Below are positions 15,575 through 23,250 of a stretch of DNA of 64,000 bases, piece by piece; the first letter of the stretch is position 1, and the number at the start of each line of letters is the position of its first letter. The stretch is from the NCBI RefSeq assembly GCF_002266465.3, contig NZ_CP029427.2:3784501-3848500 (forward strand). Direction: 5' to 3'. The position numbers were made by a program, and so were the translations under genes. This stretch comes from Bradyrhizobium symbiodeficiens (GTDB lineage Bacteria; Pseudomonadota; Alphaproteobacteria; Rhizobiales; Xanthobacteraceae). The notes beneath the pieces are model-generated. The model was not told the DNA's origin. It did not search any database and saw only the letters and a program-made list of their open reading frames with translations.

Positions 15575-15784
15575 TTACCGATGCGTTTGGCCGAAGGTTC
15601 GGGACGGGTAAGGTCGGGACCCGTTGATCCCCCTCGGGCGTAGCACTCGCACGTTAGAGCGTCGAAGTTCAGTCTCGAGTTCAGTCACCGCGACCTCAAG
15701 GCGCAAGTTCCGAAGCTCGTCCATAGTCTTACGAATTTCTTCTTCCGACAGTCGCGCGGGCTTTGAAAAAAAGGGTAGCCACAT
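15575..15784 (-). CDS. small coiled-coil hypothetical protein
   Basis: 69 aa from ATG at 15784 with GAGGG 8 nt upstream. Residues 12-45 (SEEEIRKTMDELRNLRLEV...) have heptad spacing typical of a coiled coil; the C-terminus is basic. It is followed 50 bp downstream on the same strand by the small membrane protein at 15313-15525, so the two may be co-transcribed. Function unknown. Confidence 0.6.
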   Translation of the reverse strand: MWLPFFSKPARLSEEEIRKTMDELRNLRLEVAVTELETELRRSNVRVLRPRGINGSRPYPSRTFGQTHR

Positions 15785-15912
15785 GAAATCGCCCTCTCTC
15801 TCTCGAAAGACGCCGAGTGGCTCATTTGGTTGCTCTCAGGTCGAAAAAAAATGCGGAACCTGGAAACTAGATTTTGGACTTGGGGTCCGCAAACGGTCTC
15901 TGACGGAATTGA

Positions 15913-16113
15913 CTACTTCGACCGGCCTGGCCAGTTGATTGGCGACGCAAAGAGATCCCGGCGATCAATCTCGCAGCGGATTTCCTCGGCTCGCTGTTTG
16001 GCCGCTTCACCTAGGAAATGGTATCTATCGTTGTTGATGTCGGCCTCGACCTGCTGCCTGATGTTCTCGTAGAGATGCAGAAGGCTGGCATCGCTCAACT
16101 TGTCAAAACTCAT
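15913..16113 (-). CDS. small hypothetical protein (MSFDKLSDASLLHLYENI type)
   Basis: 66 aa from ATG at 16113. A longer frame reaches 16314, but its N-terminal 67 residues are Arg-rich and not protein-like. The body is helical with LYENIRQQVEADI, AAKQRAEEIRCEIDRRDL and a C-terminal PINWPGRSK. Similar short proteins ending in a DRR...PI-W pattern are, to my memory, common in Bradyrhizobium, with no known function. Confidence 0.6.
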   Translation of the reverse strand: MSFDKLSDASLLHLYENIRQQVEADINNDRYHFLGEAAKQRAEEIRCEIDRRDLFASPINWPGRSK

Positions 16114-16184
16114 TTTGGCAATCCGCGCGCGCGGGTGTGTTATGGCGAATTTGAAATGGTTGGTCGGGTTCTGCTCGATAGCTG

Positions 16185-16400
16185 TTAGATGAGTCTCTTC
16201 AGCGGCTCGGCCGGATCTTCCTCTTTCTGTGCTGTCTCCTCGACAAGCAACACAACCGCGCGGCGCTTGCCTCGATCCGTCCTTCTTGCGCACTGCTCTG
16301 CTTTTAAGAGCCAAAGCCGGCGAGCCGAATATGATGGCTCACCGGCTTCGTTGGGGTAGGCCCGGGCGGGGTAATCGGGGGCAATGTCCGGTGAATCCAA
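16185..16400 (-). pseudogene. fragment related to small family A
   Basis: A 71-codon frame from TTG whose C-terminal half contains RGKRRAVVLLVEETAQ, matching RGKRRALLMLVEELAQ of the gene at 13548-13736. The N-terminal half does not match family A and overlaps a hairpin (about 16316-16352). It overlaps the upstream extension of the 15913 frame. Most likely a decayed copy or a fusion across an old boundary. Confidence 0.4.
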
Positions 16401-16646
16401 CCGTACCCTGTGTTGCTATCAGTGCAACCGAAGTCCGAAATTAAGCTTGAGCGGTAGGGTAAATGGAGCCAGCTTTAGAAGCAGGACAGGCGAGCAGCAG
16501 GGTTCAATTGTTGTCGGTACTAGCGGTTGAGCCAGAGCGCTGGATGAAGTCGAGCAACGTCGAGAGACCATCAGACAGCAAGGAGCTCACGCCGACCCGA
16601 AGTGACGATGTCAAAATACCATCGATTTTCAAGCCAACGCGCCCCA

Positions 16647-17234
16647 TCACTGCCGTCCATGATTAGGGTCGCCTACCCAATGATGCCGAGGTGGAATTCC
16701 GCGGTGAGTGAGGAAGTTGCGCAAGACTATGATGTCGGTCGCGTGAGCATTGGTTTTGTAGCGCGCGAACCAGTTTAGAATTGCATCCCCAGGAAATGCG
16801 CTGCTGTAGGCTTTGCGAGTAGAGTCAAAGCTGATGTTTCTCTCGTCGCTGGGTTTCGCTAGCGGAAACGAGGACGGCTTCAGGCACGCGCCAATTGCGA
16901 ACATAGCGTAGTGGAAGCATTCGAAAGCGGAGAAGGCGCTGCTTGCAAATCCGAACAAATCGCGTTCTTGCTCGTATCGTTTCGGAAAAGCAGGTCCGGC
17001 TCCATCGGTGGCAAGCGATGTAGTGAATGAGTGATCGCATTTAGTGAGCGCCAGATGCCGGTTAGGAAGCGCACTCCATGCGCTGACAAAATGCGAATGG
17101 GCAACGTCACTAGCTCTAGAGACGAGCAAGTGAGCTATTTTCTCATAATCTTGAGAGGGGAAATCTAGCGCTGGAACGACGCCGGCTAGGATAATTGCGC
17201 CTGCCACTGATGATGCTCCCCTGGGCCCTGACAT
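16647..17234 (-). CDS. HEPN-like hypothetical protein
   Basis: 195 aa from ATG at 17234; no clear ribosome site. Mostly helical, with a central AFSAFECFHYAMFAIGACL helix and a C-terminal VLRNFLTHRGIPPRH. The R-x4-H spacing (Arg172, His177) at the end of a helix, then RG, is the pattern of HEPN-fold RNases, which occur as toxins and defence effectors. There is no MNT-type antitoxin next to it. The HEPN call rests on this motif and helical character only; it may be a non-catalytic relative. The largest intact gene in the tRNA-Ser island. Confidence 0.55.
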   Translation of the reverse strand: MSGPRGASSVAGAIILAGVVPALDFPSQDYEKIAHLLVSRASDVAHSHFVSAWSALPNRHLALTKCDHSFTTSLATDGAGPAFPKRYEQERDLFGFASSAFSAFECFHYAMFAIGACLKPSSFPLAKPSDERNISFDSTRKAYSSAFPGDAILNWFARYKTNAHATDIIVLRNFLTHRGIPPRHHWVGDPNHGRQ

Positions 17235-17379
17235 TCAATCGGAACCGAAGCGGGAGAGCAAGCCAAACTGCACCACACGTTCTCGCATTTAGCTGTGGAG
17301 TGTCGCGCCACTGCCCCTTTGCTGGCGCGACTCAGGCGCTTCCTCGAGCGGCGCAAATCTGCGCGCTGTGGAGGCGAGG

Positions 17380-18112
17380 ATGTCCCGTGTCCAAGCATAT
17401 CGATCGCATGAGGAGCGTCGTGCGGTCAGACGGAAGTGGATGAACGTGCCTCCGGGCACGACGCCAGAGCTTGCTGACGAATTTATCCGGAGGCTAACTG
17501 CTGGGACACGCTGCAAAAGATCACGTCGGGCGACAAGAGATGCGGCCCCGCAATCGTTACCCACAGCGCTTCAAGAAGCATTGCGAACTTCATCCATGGT
17601 GGGCTGCTACTGCGATGCGCCTGGCGACGGCAACCGCCAAAGCTGCCGACGTCCTAAAATCTCCCAAGCTATACAGGAAGTTTTGCAAGCATGGCCACTC
17701 GATGGACCGCGCCTATGTCTACTTCAGGTATGGCTACAGGTGCAGGAGATGTCGGCTTCGCGATCGGCGCAGCAATGCTGAGGCTGGCGTTCTTGAGCCC
17801 GGTCAGATTGAGAGAGCCTCAATCGCCTTGCGAAACGGAGCGACGATAAATCAGATCATTCACGGCCTTGCACCAGGAGGCAGACCTTACGACCAGACAT
17901 TGATACTGATCCACCCATCTGTGTTCTATCGATATCGTCGTGCAAATCCCGAGTTCAATCGATTTGTGCTTGACGCGATCGACAGCAGGATTTGCCTGCG
18001 CGATCCAATCTCGCTAATCGCCTCCGGCACGCTTTCACTCGTCGAAAGAAAGCAACCGATCATCCTCGGGCAGAGCAGCGAACACCGAGTAAATCAGTGC
18101 GCCCGAGCCTAA
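17380..18112 (+). pseudogene. zinc-finger/HTH hypothetical gene with two frameshifts
   Basis: Starts at ATG 17380 behind GGAGG. Frame 1 gives PPGTTPELADEFIRRLTAG. Near 17508 the sense moves to a second frame (TLQKITSGDKRCGPAIVT), and near 17562 to a third (PQRFKKHCELHPWW), open to 18112. One extra base at each point gives a continuous protein of about 243 aa. The middle has CKHGH...YGYRCRRC, a likely Cys/His zinc site, followed by a helix-turn-helix-like stretch (GQIERASIALRNGATINQII) and NPEFNRFVLDAI. I recall relatives of this layout among uncharacterised Bradyrhizobium proteins. Two separate shifts suggest decay. An ATG at 17540 could still yield a 190-aa product. Confidence 0.55.
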
Positions 18113-18151
18113 AACGAGTAGCAGAACGACTGCAGCCAACCACCACCACAT
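18035..18151 (-). CDS. tiny membrane peptide after family A copy 2
   Basis: 38 aa (MWWWLAAVVLLLVLGSGAL then an acidic tail LPEDDRLLSFDE). ATG at 18151 is 5 bp after the stop of the gene at 18157, so it is probably co-translated. One hydrophobic span with an acidic C-terminus. Its 3' end is antisense to the end of the zinc-finger pseudogene. No equivalent is seen after family A copy 1. Confidence 0.5.
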   Translation of the reverse strand: MWWWLAAVVLLLVLGSGALIYSVFAALPEDDRLLSFDE

Positions 18152-18156
18152 GGCTG

Positions 18157-18312
18157 CTAGCGGCCTTTCCGGTCGGAGTTTGACGCTACACCATCCTTTT
18201 GAGCCAGCTCCTCAAGGAGCATCACGAGCGCGCGACGCGTGCCTCGGCTCTTGATCTCTTTGAAAGCACTCACGATGCGAAGCGTGTCGCGATCGTTGCT
18301 AGAAAAATCCAT
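18157..18312 (-). CDS. small hypothetical protein, family A (copy 2)
   Basis: 51 aa from ATG at 18312 with GGGAAG upstream. It reads MDFSSNDRDTLRIVSAF then KEIKSRGTRRALVMLLEEL, aligning along its length with the 62-aa gene at 13548-13736 (NDR, AFKEIKSRG, RRAL, ML-EELAQ). Conservation of protein over DNA and of the divergent layout with a family B gene supports both as real. Soluble, basic, helical; function unknown. Confidence 0.6.
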   Translation of the reverse strand: MDFSSNDRDTLRIVSAFKEIKSRGTRRALVMLLEELAQKDGVASNSDRKGR

Positions 18313-18333
18313 GGGCGCTTCCCAGCGAGCGTA

Positions 18334-18543
18334 GGTCGCAGCAGGGGACTGCTGCGACCCAGCGCGGTCAAAAAAGCCGGGTGAAATAATCTAAGTAAAC
18401 TATGTAGCCAGCCCCGGTGGAGGCACCATACCGGGCATTTGAGCAACGGCAATATAATCTAATTTACAAAGCAATTAGTTATTAATCTGAACCATGTGTA
18501 CTGAGGGAGAGCGCCGCCGGGGCTGGCTAGCTGGCGGGCTCTC
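18334..18543 (+). ncRNA. candidate structured RNA (module copy 2)
   Basis: Hairpin GGTCGCAGCAG-GGGA-CTGCTGCGACC (18334-18359) differs from copy 1 by a compensating C-G to T-A pair. The box AGCCAGCCCCGG is at 18406-18417, with its complement CCGGGGCTGGCT at 18517-18528. That complement lies in the loop side of a second stem, GAGAGC-g-CCGCC/GGCGG-GCTCTC, again changed on both sides relative to copy 1. Both copies then share CGCGTATGTCCCCC. Transcript ends and strand are undetermined. Confidence 0.4.
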
Positions 18544-18755
18544 ACCCCGAGCACAAGGCCGCGTATGTCCCCCGTCCCAATAAACACGCTACGCAGCCGC
18601 CGCTAACAAAGTGTAAACCTAGTTCCATTCATATTCCTCGGTCGCAATGGTGAACTCACTGCGACTTTTCGGCTGGAAGCCCGCTAGCTAAGGCGCATGG
18701 CGGGCTTTCTTCCTTTTCGAGACCAGTCTGATTAATTCAATAAAGCATTGCAGCG

Positions 18756-18938
18756 ATGAAGAGAAACGACAAACCCAAAGAATGGACCGATGCAAAGGTG
18801 CAAATCTTACTCGCCCTTTCGCGCGCAGGCGCAGGCGCGGTCCAAATTGCGAGTGCGCTGGAAAGGTATGTCCCATCGGTGAAGCGTGTAGCGGAAAACT
18901 CGGCCTCCTACTTCGGGGTTAATGGGCTGCCGGTTTAA
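18756..18938 (+). CDS. small Myb/HTH-like DNA-binding protein, family B (copy 2)
   Basis: 60 aa from ATG at 18756. MKRNDKPKEWTDAKVQILL, then AGAGAVQIASALERYVPSV and KRVAENSAS. It aligns with the 54-aa protein at 14335-14499 over its full length, with the same Trp, turn Gly and SV-RVA motif. Likely helix-turn-helix DNA binding, inferred from pattern. A GC-rich hairpin at 18955-18995 just after its stop may end the transcript. Confidence 0.6.
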   Translation: MKRNDKPKEWTDAKVQILLALSRAGAGAVQIASALERYVPSVKRVAENSASYFGVNGLPV

Positions 18939-19324
18939 GGCGGCGGGCCGAGCACTCCCGGCGCTCTAATCCGCAATTGGATCGGCTGCCGGGAGCATTG
19001 GGGGCTGGAAAGCGAGCGCTGCCTGTTTTCCCGAAAGCAACAATGCGTAGAAACCCTGGTCCGGTAATTATCCGGATTCAGGGTGTTCTACTGTGAGAAC
19101 ACCGACGCGATTTAAGGACCGCCTGATTTCAAGTTGTCGGGAATGCCGCAGTGGGGCTGGAACCACGCTGCGGCTTTTCCCTGAGAAATCAATTACAACA
19201 CACCTCGGTGTTTTTCGTCAGACGACATTTTTGCGCAGCAATTTGGTCCCGAAGTTCATTTTGAAGCGCGGCTAGCGCGGTTGAATACGTATGCGAACGG
19301 GATCGGGTGCAATCGTCTGGATAA
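18939..19324 (+). other. gene-poor stretch with three stem-loops
   Basis: Contains stem-loops at 18955-18995 (CTCCCGGC/GCCGGGAG), 19053-19084 (ACCCTG..TCCGG/CCGGA..CAGGGT) and 19145-19179 (GCCGCAG/CTGCGGC followed by TTTT, a good plus-strand terminator). A 60-codon frame at 19093-19275 has no ribosome site and crosses the terminator, so it is not called. Confidence 0.4.
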
Positions 19325-19398
19325 ATTGCCTTCTGGGCCTCGGGTTTGTTCCGAGGGAGCTTGGGCCCGCTCGCGGATGATGTAGGTTCCCATGCAAG
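19325..19398. repeat. repeat R, copy 2
   Basis: Diverged copy of 14503-14575: GGGCCTCGGGTTTG, CCGAGG, CTCGC-GATGAT-TA-GTT-CC. It lies after family B copy 2 as copy 1 lies after family B copy 1. Confidence 0.55.
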
Positions 19399-19421
19399 TC
19401 CCTAACGATTCGGGGGGTGCC

Positions 19422-19493
19422 GTGAGTATTGTCTTACTCGCACTCGCAGCGTGCATTGTTGGTGTTCTTCTCCTACTGGCTTTCCGCCGATAG
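19422..19493 (+). CDS. tiny membrane peptide (GTG start)
   Basis: 23 aa: VSIVLLALAACIVGVLLLLA then FRR. GTG start behind GGGGGG. A single hydrophobic helix with a basic C-terminal end. Very short, so support is composition and context only. Confidence 0.3.
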   Translation: MSIVLLALAACIVGVLLLLAFRR

Positions 19494-19614
19494 GGCCGAC
19501 TGTGGACGCAAGAGTTGCCACGAATCCTCAGCCCAGCACCGAATTAGGTTTTTCGGCCGGTTGTTTTTGACTGTGCGCGGTTGAACGCGTTCAACTCCAC
19601 GGCTGGAGACGAAC

Positions 19615-19698
19615 GTGATCACTTGGCTGCTAGTAATCGTAATCGCGCTCAGCGTTGCAATCCTGATTGCCCACGCGATTGACGCCATACGTTCCTGA
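19615..19698 (+). CDS. tiny membrane peptide (GTG start)
   Basis: 27 aa: VITWLLVIVIALSVAILIAH then AIDAIRS. GTG start at 19615 with GGAG 7 nt upstream. One hydrophobic span. It converges on the tiny peptide gene at 19737-19823 with 38 bp between their ends. Confidence 0.4.
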   Translation: MITWLLVIVIALSVAILIAHAIDAIRS

Positions 19699-19736
19699 AG
19701 CGCGAGTTCCTGCTTGTCGTGGGTGTGGACGAACAC

Positions 19737-19823
19737 CTAGTCGGCCCGATCTTTACTAAAGCTCAGCGTCGCCACGAGGACGATGGCCAACAGGAGCCAC
19801 CCGGCAATATCGATAGCGGTCAT
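19737..19823 (-). CDS. tiny membrane peptide
   Basis: 28 aa: MTAIDIAGWLLLAIVLVATL then SFSKDRAD. ATG at 19823 has GGGAG 8 nt upstream, a good site. One hydrophobic span with a charged tail, convergent with 19615-19698. Confidence 0.45.
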   Translation of the reverse strand: MTAIDIAGWLLLAIVLVATLSFSKDRAD

Positions 19824-19996
19824 GAGCCGCTCCCGCATTTTAGCTGGGCGAAGGCCGTTGCTACCGGATTTGCTACCCAACTGGTTGGGACGGCGCAGGA
19901 TAGACGGAGACGAAAGCGCCTCGTGATTGCGGAAAGCCCTACGATCTAAGGCCGTAACGGCATCCCGCGGTATGTGCCGGGACGGCCGTTCCTGAA

Positions 19997-20040
19997 TTTC
20001 AAGACCGGTGCCTTAAACCACTCGGCCACCCTTCCAAGCC
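19997..20040. repeat. 44-bp direct repeat, right copy (tRNA-Ser 5' fragment)
   Basis: Identical to 14659-14702: tRNA-Ser 5' half from the anticodon loop outward, lacking the 3' half. Marks the right end of the island and probably the original chromosomal site. Confidence 0.85.
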
Positions 20041-20216
20041 CAGAATGGCTGTCGCTTAACGCAGGCCGTCCTGGAAGGCAACGCGAAGTTTGGCCTTGGC
20101 GCCCCATCGGATCGTCGCTTCGCCGCCAAACCGAACGTGCCTACTGGTTGACCAGGATCAATCGACTTCCGCCGGTCGTCGCTAGCGTTGGCTGGCGCCT
20201 TCGACGGAGGATCAAT

Positions 20217-20633
20217 ATGAGGCTGAAGCGAATTGTGTTGGCCGTTGCGCTTTTGGCTGGATTTGCGACACCCGCACTGGCGCAGTCGTTTCCGCGTCCG
20301 GTCCTCCAATTTAACGGGCAGTTGGTTTTTGGACCCACGCTCATCGTCGGGCTGAAGGTGGTCAACTGGAGCGATTATTCGCCCGCCTTGTTCGCAGATT
20401 CGCCAAAGCTGCCGCCGTGTGGGCTCACTCCCTCTGTGTCTCGCACTTGGGTCGACATCTACAACGCCAGAGGCCAGAGGCTCTACGGATTCTGCGACCT
20501 CGCCGAACCGGCCAATCTCTCGCAGCTCTTTTTCTCGGTTCCCGTCACCCAGCGGCCAAGGGCGGTTTACATCACCCTCATCGACCGGTTGCGGCGCCGC
20601 ATAGTCGTGTCGAACAGGGTGGCGATTCCGTAA
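20217..20633 (+). CDS. secreted hypothetical protein
   Basis: 138 aa from ATG at 20217 with GGAGG 7 nt upstream. Residues 1-22 are a signal peptide (MRLKRIVLAVALLAGFATPA then LAQS). The mature part has two Cys (PCGL, GFCDL) and beta-like segments (RAVYITLIDRLRRRIVVSN). No recognised domain. It is the first gene right of the island and is followed by a strong hairpin. Probably periplasmic. Confidence 0.75.
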   Translation: MRLKRIVLAVALLAGFATPALAQSFPRPVLQFNGQLVFGPTLIVGLKVVNWSDYSPALFADSPKLPPCGLTPSVSRTWVDIYNARGQRLYGFCDLAEPANLSQLFFSVPVTQRPRAVYITLIDRLRRRIVVSNRVAIP

Positions 20634-20648
20634 GTCGTGCAAAACAAA

Positions 20649-20675
20649 ACGCGGCGCCCCTTGAGGGCGCCGCGT
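20649..20675. terminator. bidirectional terminator hairpin
   Basis: ACGCGGCGCCC (20649-20659) pairs with GGGCGCCGCGT (20665-20675) between two convergent genes, with A-rich sequence before it and AAAT after. It can serve both strands. Confidence 0.75.
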
Positions 20676-20700
20676 CAAATCCGTTTCTGACGATGTCCGC

Positions 20701-21075
20701 TCAGTAGCCGCAGCTCGCGCAGCCCATCTGAACCGGCGCGTAATACGAATACCCCGGCGAGACCATCTCGACGCGCTGGCGGGTGGCGTATTGCGGCGGG
20801 ATGCGCTGGTACTGGACGGACGGCGGCGCGACCATCACGGTCTGCGGCACCATCACGGTGCGGTACTGCGCCGGCGTGCGGTGCGCGACGGTTGCGCCCG
20901 GCGACACCATCACGGTCTCGTCGACCGTGCGGTATTGCGGCTGCACGTATTGCTGCTGGTAGCAGGTCTGGCACGGCGGCGGTGCGTAGCAATTGTAGCA
21001 GCCGGCGGAGGCCGCGCTTGTCATGGACATCACGGCGACGGCGGTGGAGAAAACAACGGCGAGAGTACGAGACAT
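20701..21075 (-). CDS. secreted Tyr/Gln/Pro-rich small protein
   Basis: 124 aa from ATG at 21075; earlier in-frame ATGs lack a signal-like start. A signal peptide ends at AASAG, then Cys/Tyr-rich (CYNCYAPPPCQTCYQQQYV) and repeated QYRTV-ETVMV / QYRTVMVPQTVMV units. It ends MGCASCGY. Low complexity with six or seven Cys suggests an exported, perhaps surface-associated protein. Function unknown. Confidence 0.7.
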   Translation of the reverse strand: MSRTLAVVFSTAVAVMSMTSAASAGCYNCYAPPPCQTCYQQQYVQPQYRTVDETVMVSPGATVAHRTPAQYRTVMVPQTVMVAPPSVQYQRIPPQYATRQRVEMVSPGYSYYAPVQMGCASCGY

Positions 21076-21174
21076 TATGCAGCGCCCCAGTTGCCCGAAA
21101 TGGATTTGCGAAGGTGGCCGCATCATACGCCGCAAAATTTTGGGCTGCTGAAGTTCGTCGAGGCATCCTTAATA

Positions 21175-21198
21175 CGAAAGGCCGGCTTTCGCCGGCCG
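21175..21198 (-). terminator. ilvD terminator
   Basis: On the minus strand GGCCGGC-GAAA-GCCGGCC is followed by TTTCGTATT, about 45 bp after the ilvD stop. Confidence 0.65.
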
Positions 21199-21244
21199 TT
21201 CAGAACTTGTTGACCATGCGCGCGAGGCGCGAGTGATGCAGCGC

Positions 21245-23095
21245 TCAGTTAGAGCGACGCTTCACCTCGCGCACCGCACCGCGCGCGGCGCTGGTGGTGA
21301 GCGCGGCATAGGCCTGCAGCGCGGTCGAGACGTTGCGCTTGCGGCCCACAGCCTGCCAGGCGGCATCGCCCTTCGCCTCCTCCGCGGCGCGACGCTTGGC
21401 GAGCTCCTCGTCGGAGACCTCGAGCGTGATGCTGCGGTTCGGGATGTCGATCGCGATACGATCGCCGGTCCGCACCAAGCCGATGTTGCCGCCTTCGGCC
21501 GCTTCCGGCGACAGATGGCCGATCGACAGGCCCGAGGAGCCGCCGGAGAAGCGCCCATCGGTGACGAGCGCACAGGCTTTGCCGAGGCCCATCGATTTCA
21601 GGTAGCTGGTCGGATACAGCATCTCCTGCATGCCGGGGCCGCCGCGCGGGCCTTCGTAGATGATGACCACGATTTCGCCGGCTGTGACCTTGCCGCCGAG
21701 GATGCCTTCAACGGCGGCGTCCTGGCTTTCGAACACGCGCGCGGGGCCGGAGAACGTCAGGATCGAAGCGTCGACGCCTGCGGTCTTCACGATGCAGCCG
21801 TCCTGCGCGAGGTTGCCGTAGAGCACGGCAAGGCCGCCGTCCTTGCTGAAGGCGTGCTCGAGATTGCGGACCACGCCCTTTTCGCGATCGGTGTCGAGCT
21901 CGTTGTAACGGCGCTCCTGGCTGAACGCGACTTGCGTGGGGATGCCGCCGGGCGACGCGCGGAAGAAGGTGCGCACGGACTCGCTCCTGGAGCGCTTGAT
22001 GTCCCAGCGATCGAGGGCGTCCTTCATGGTCGGCGCATGCACGGTCGAGACCGAAGTGTCGATCAGGCCGGCACGATCGAGTTCGCCCAGAATGCCCATG
22101 ATGCCGCCGGCACGATGCACGTCCTCGACATGCACGTCGGCGACTGATGGTGCGACCTTGCACAGCACGGGCACGCGGCGGGACAGGCGGTCGATGTCCT
22201 TCATGGTGAACTTGACCTCGCCTTCATGCGCCGCCGCCAGCAGATGCAACACGGTGTTGGTCGAGCCACCCATGGCGATGTCGAGCGTCATCGCGTTCTC
22301 GAACGCCTTGAAGTTGGCGACGTTGCGCGGCAGCACGGATGCATCGTCCTGCTCGTAATGGCGGCGCACAATATCGACGATGGTGTGGCCGGCTTCGACG
22401 AACAGCCGCTTGCGATCGGCATGGGTCGCGACCACCGTGCCGTTGCCGGGCAGCGCCAGTCCAAGCGCCTCGGTCAGGCAGTTCATGGAGTTGGCGGTGA
22501 ACATGCCCGAGCAGGAACCGCAGGTCGGGCATGCCGAGCGCTCGATCACCTTCACATCTTCGTCGCTGACCTTGGAGTCGGCGGCGGCCACCATGGCGTC
22601 GATGAGGTCGACCGCCTTGGTCTTGCCGGCCAGCGTGACCTTGCCGGCCTCCATCGGACCGCCCGAGACGAACACGGCGGGAATGTTGAGCCGCAGTGCC
22701 GCCATCAGCATGCCGGGCGTGATCTTGTCGCAATTGGAGATGCAAACCATGCCGTCGGCGCAATGCGCATTGACCATGTACTCGACGCTGTCGGCGATCA
22801 GCTCGCGCGAAGGCAAGCTGTAGAGCATGCCGTCATGGCCCATCGCGATACCGTCATCCACCGCGATGGTGTTGAATTCCTTGGCGACGCCCCCCGCCTG
22901 CTCGATCTCGCGCGCGACGAGCTGGCCGAGGTCTTTCAGATGGACGTGGCCGGGCACGAACTGGGTGAAGGAGTTGACGACCGCGATGATCGGCTTGCCG
23001 AAATCGCCGTCCTTCATGCCGGTCGCGCGCCAGAGGCCGCGGGCACCGGCCATGTTGCGGCCGTGGGTGGTGGTGCGGGAGCGATAGGCTGGCAT
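21245..23095 (-). CDS. ilvD: dihydroxy-acid dehydratase
   Basis: 616 aa from ATG at 23095 (MPAYRSRTTTHGRNMAGAR), the usual IlvD length; the frame is open 78 codons further but that part is a chance read through a repeat. IlvD converts dihydroxyisovalerate and dihydroxymethylvalerate to 2-keto acids in Val/Ile synthesis. Fe-S and metal motifs are present: NCDKITPGM (Cys122) and CPTCGSCSGMFTANS (Cys189, Cys192, Cys195). It stands alone: 23096-23355 upstream has a repeat, and a terminator follows. Confidence 0.97.
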   Translation of the reverse strand: MPAYRSRTTTHGRNMAGARGLWRATGMKDGDFGKPIIAVVNSFTQFVPGHVHLKDLGQLVAREIEQAGGVAKEFNTIAVDDGIAMGHDGMLYSLPSRELIADSVEYMVNAHCADGMVCISNCDKITPGMLMAALRLNIPAVFVSGGPMEAGKVTLAGKTKAVDLIDAMVAAADSKVSDEDVKVIERSACPTCGSCSGMFTANSMNCLTEALGLALPGNGTVVATHADRKRLFVEAGHTIVDIVRRHYEQDDASVLPRNVANFKAFENAMTLDIAMGGSTNTVLHLLAAAHEGEVKFTMKDIDRLSRRVPVLCKVAPSVADVHVEDVHRAGGIMGILGELDRAGLIDTSVSTVHAPTMKDALDRWDIKRSRSESVRTFFRASPGGIPTQVAFSQERRYNELDTDREKGVVRNLEHAFSKDGGLAVLYGNLAQDGCIVKTAGVDASILTFSGPARVFESQDAAVEGILGGKVTAGEIVVIIYEGPRGGPGMQEMLYPTSYLKSMGLGKACALVTDGRFSGGSSGLSIGHLSPEAAEGGNIGLVRTGDRIAIDIPNRSITLEVSDEELAKRRAAEEAKGDAAWQAVGRKRNVSTALQAYAALTTSAARGAVREVKRRSN

Positions 23096-23250
23096 GGCGG
23101 TTTCCGTCCTCGGTTTGACCGGCCGGGCGGGAAAATGTGATGCCGCCTCAGGCCTTTGTGGCCGGATAGCGCACGGGCTGCCCCGGCGCAACGGGAACTT
23201 GGGCCGGACAGGGCTCCCCTGCTCCCGGCGCGGGCTGTTCGTAGCTTTTC

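Larger units (their letters stand above)
14703..20040. mobile_element. 5.3-kb genomic island at tRNA-Ser, no visible integrase
   Basis: Bounded by 44-bp direct repeats. DNA inside is AT-richer than the core and holds only small genes, membrane peptides, one HEPN-like gene and one frameshifted gene. No tyrosine or serine recombinase, transposase, replication or conjugation gene is seen, so it is a satellite, a remnant, or depends on an integrase elsewhere. Because the repeat is the tRNA 5' half, the island supplies the present tRNA's 5' end and promoter. Inside it is a second copy of the A-RNA-B-R block found left of the tRNA, suggesting tandem related insertions. Confidence 0.7.

Noticed and set aside
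16463..16666. 67-codon plus-strand frame
   Set aside because: Weakly placed start, ordinary composition, no homologue recognised, and it overlaps the end of the HEPN-like gene. Not strong enough to call.
19093..19275. 60-codon plus-strand frame in the island
   Set aside because: Crosses a good terminator at 19145-19179 and lacks a ribosome site.
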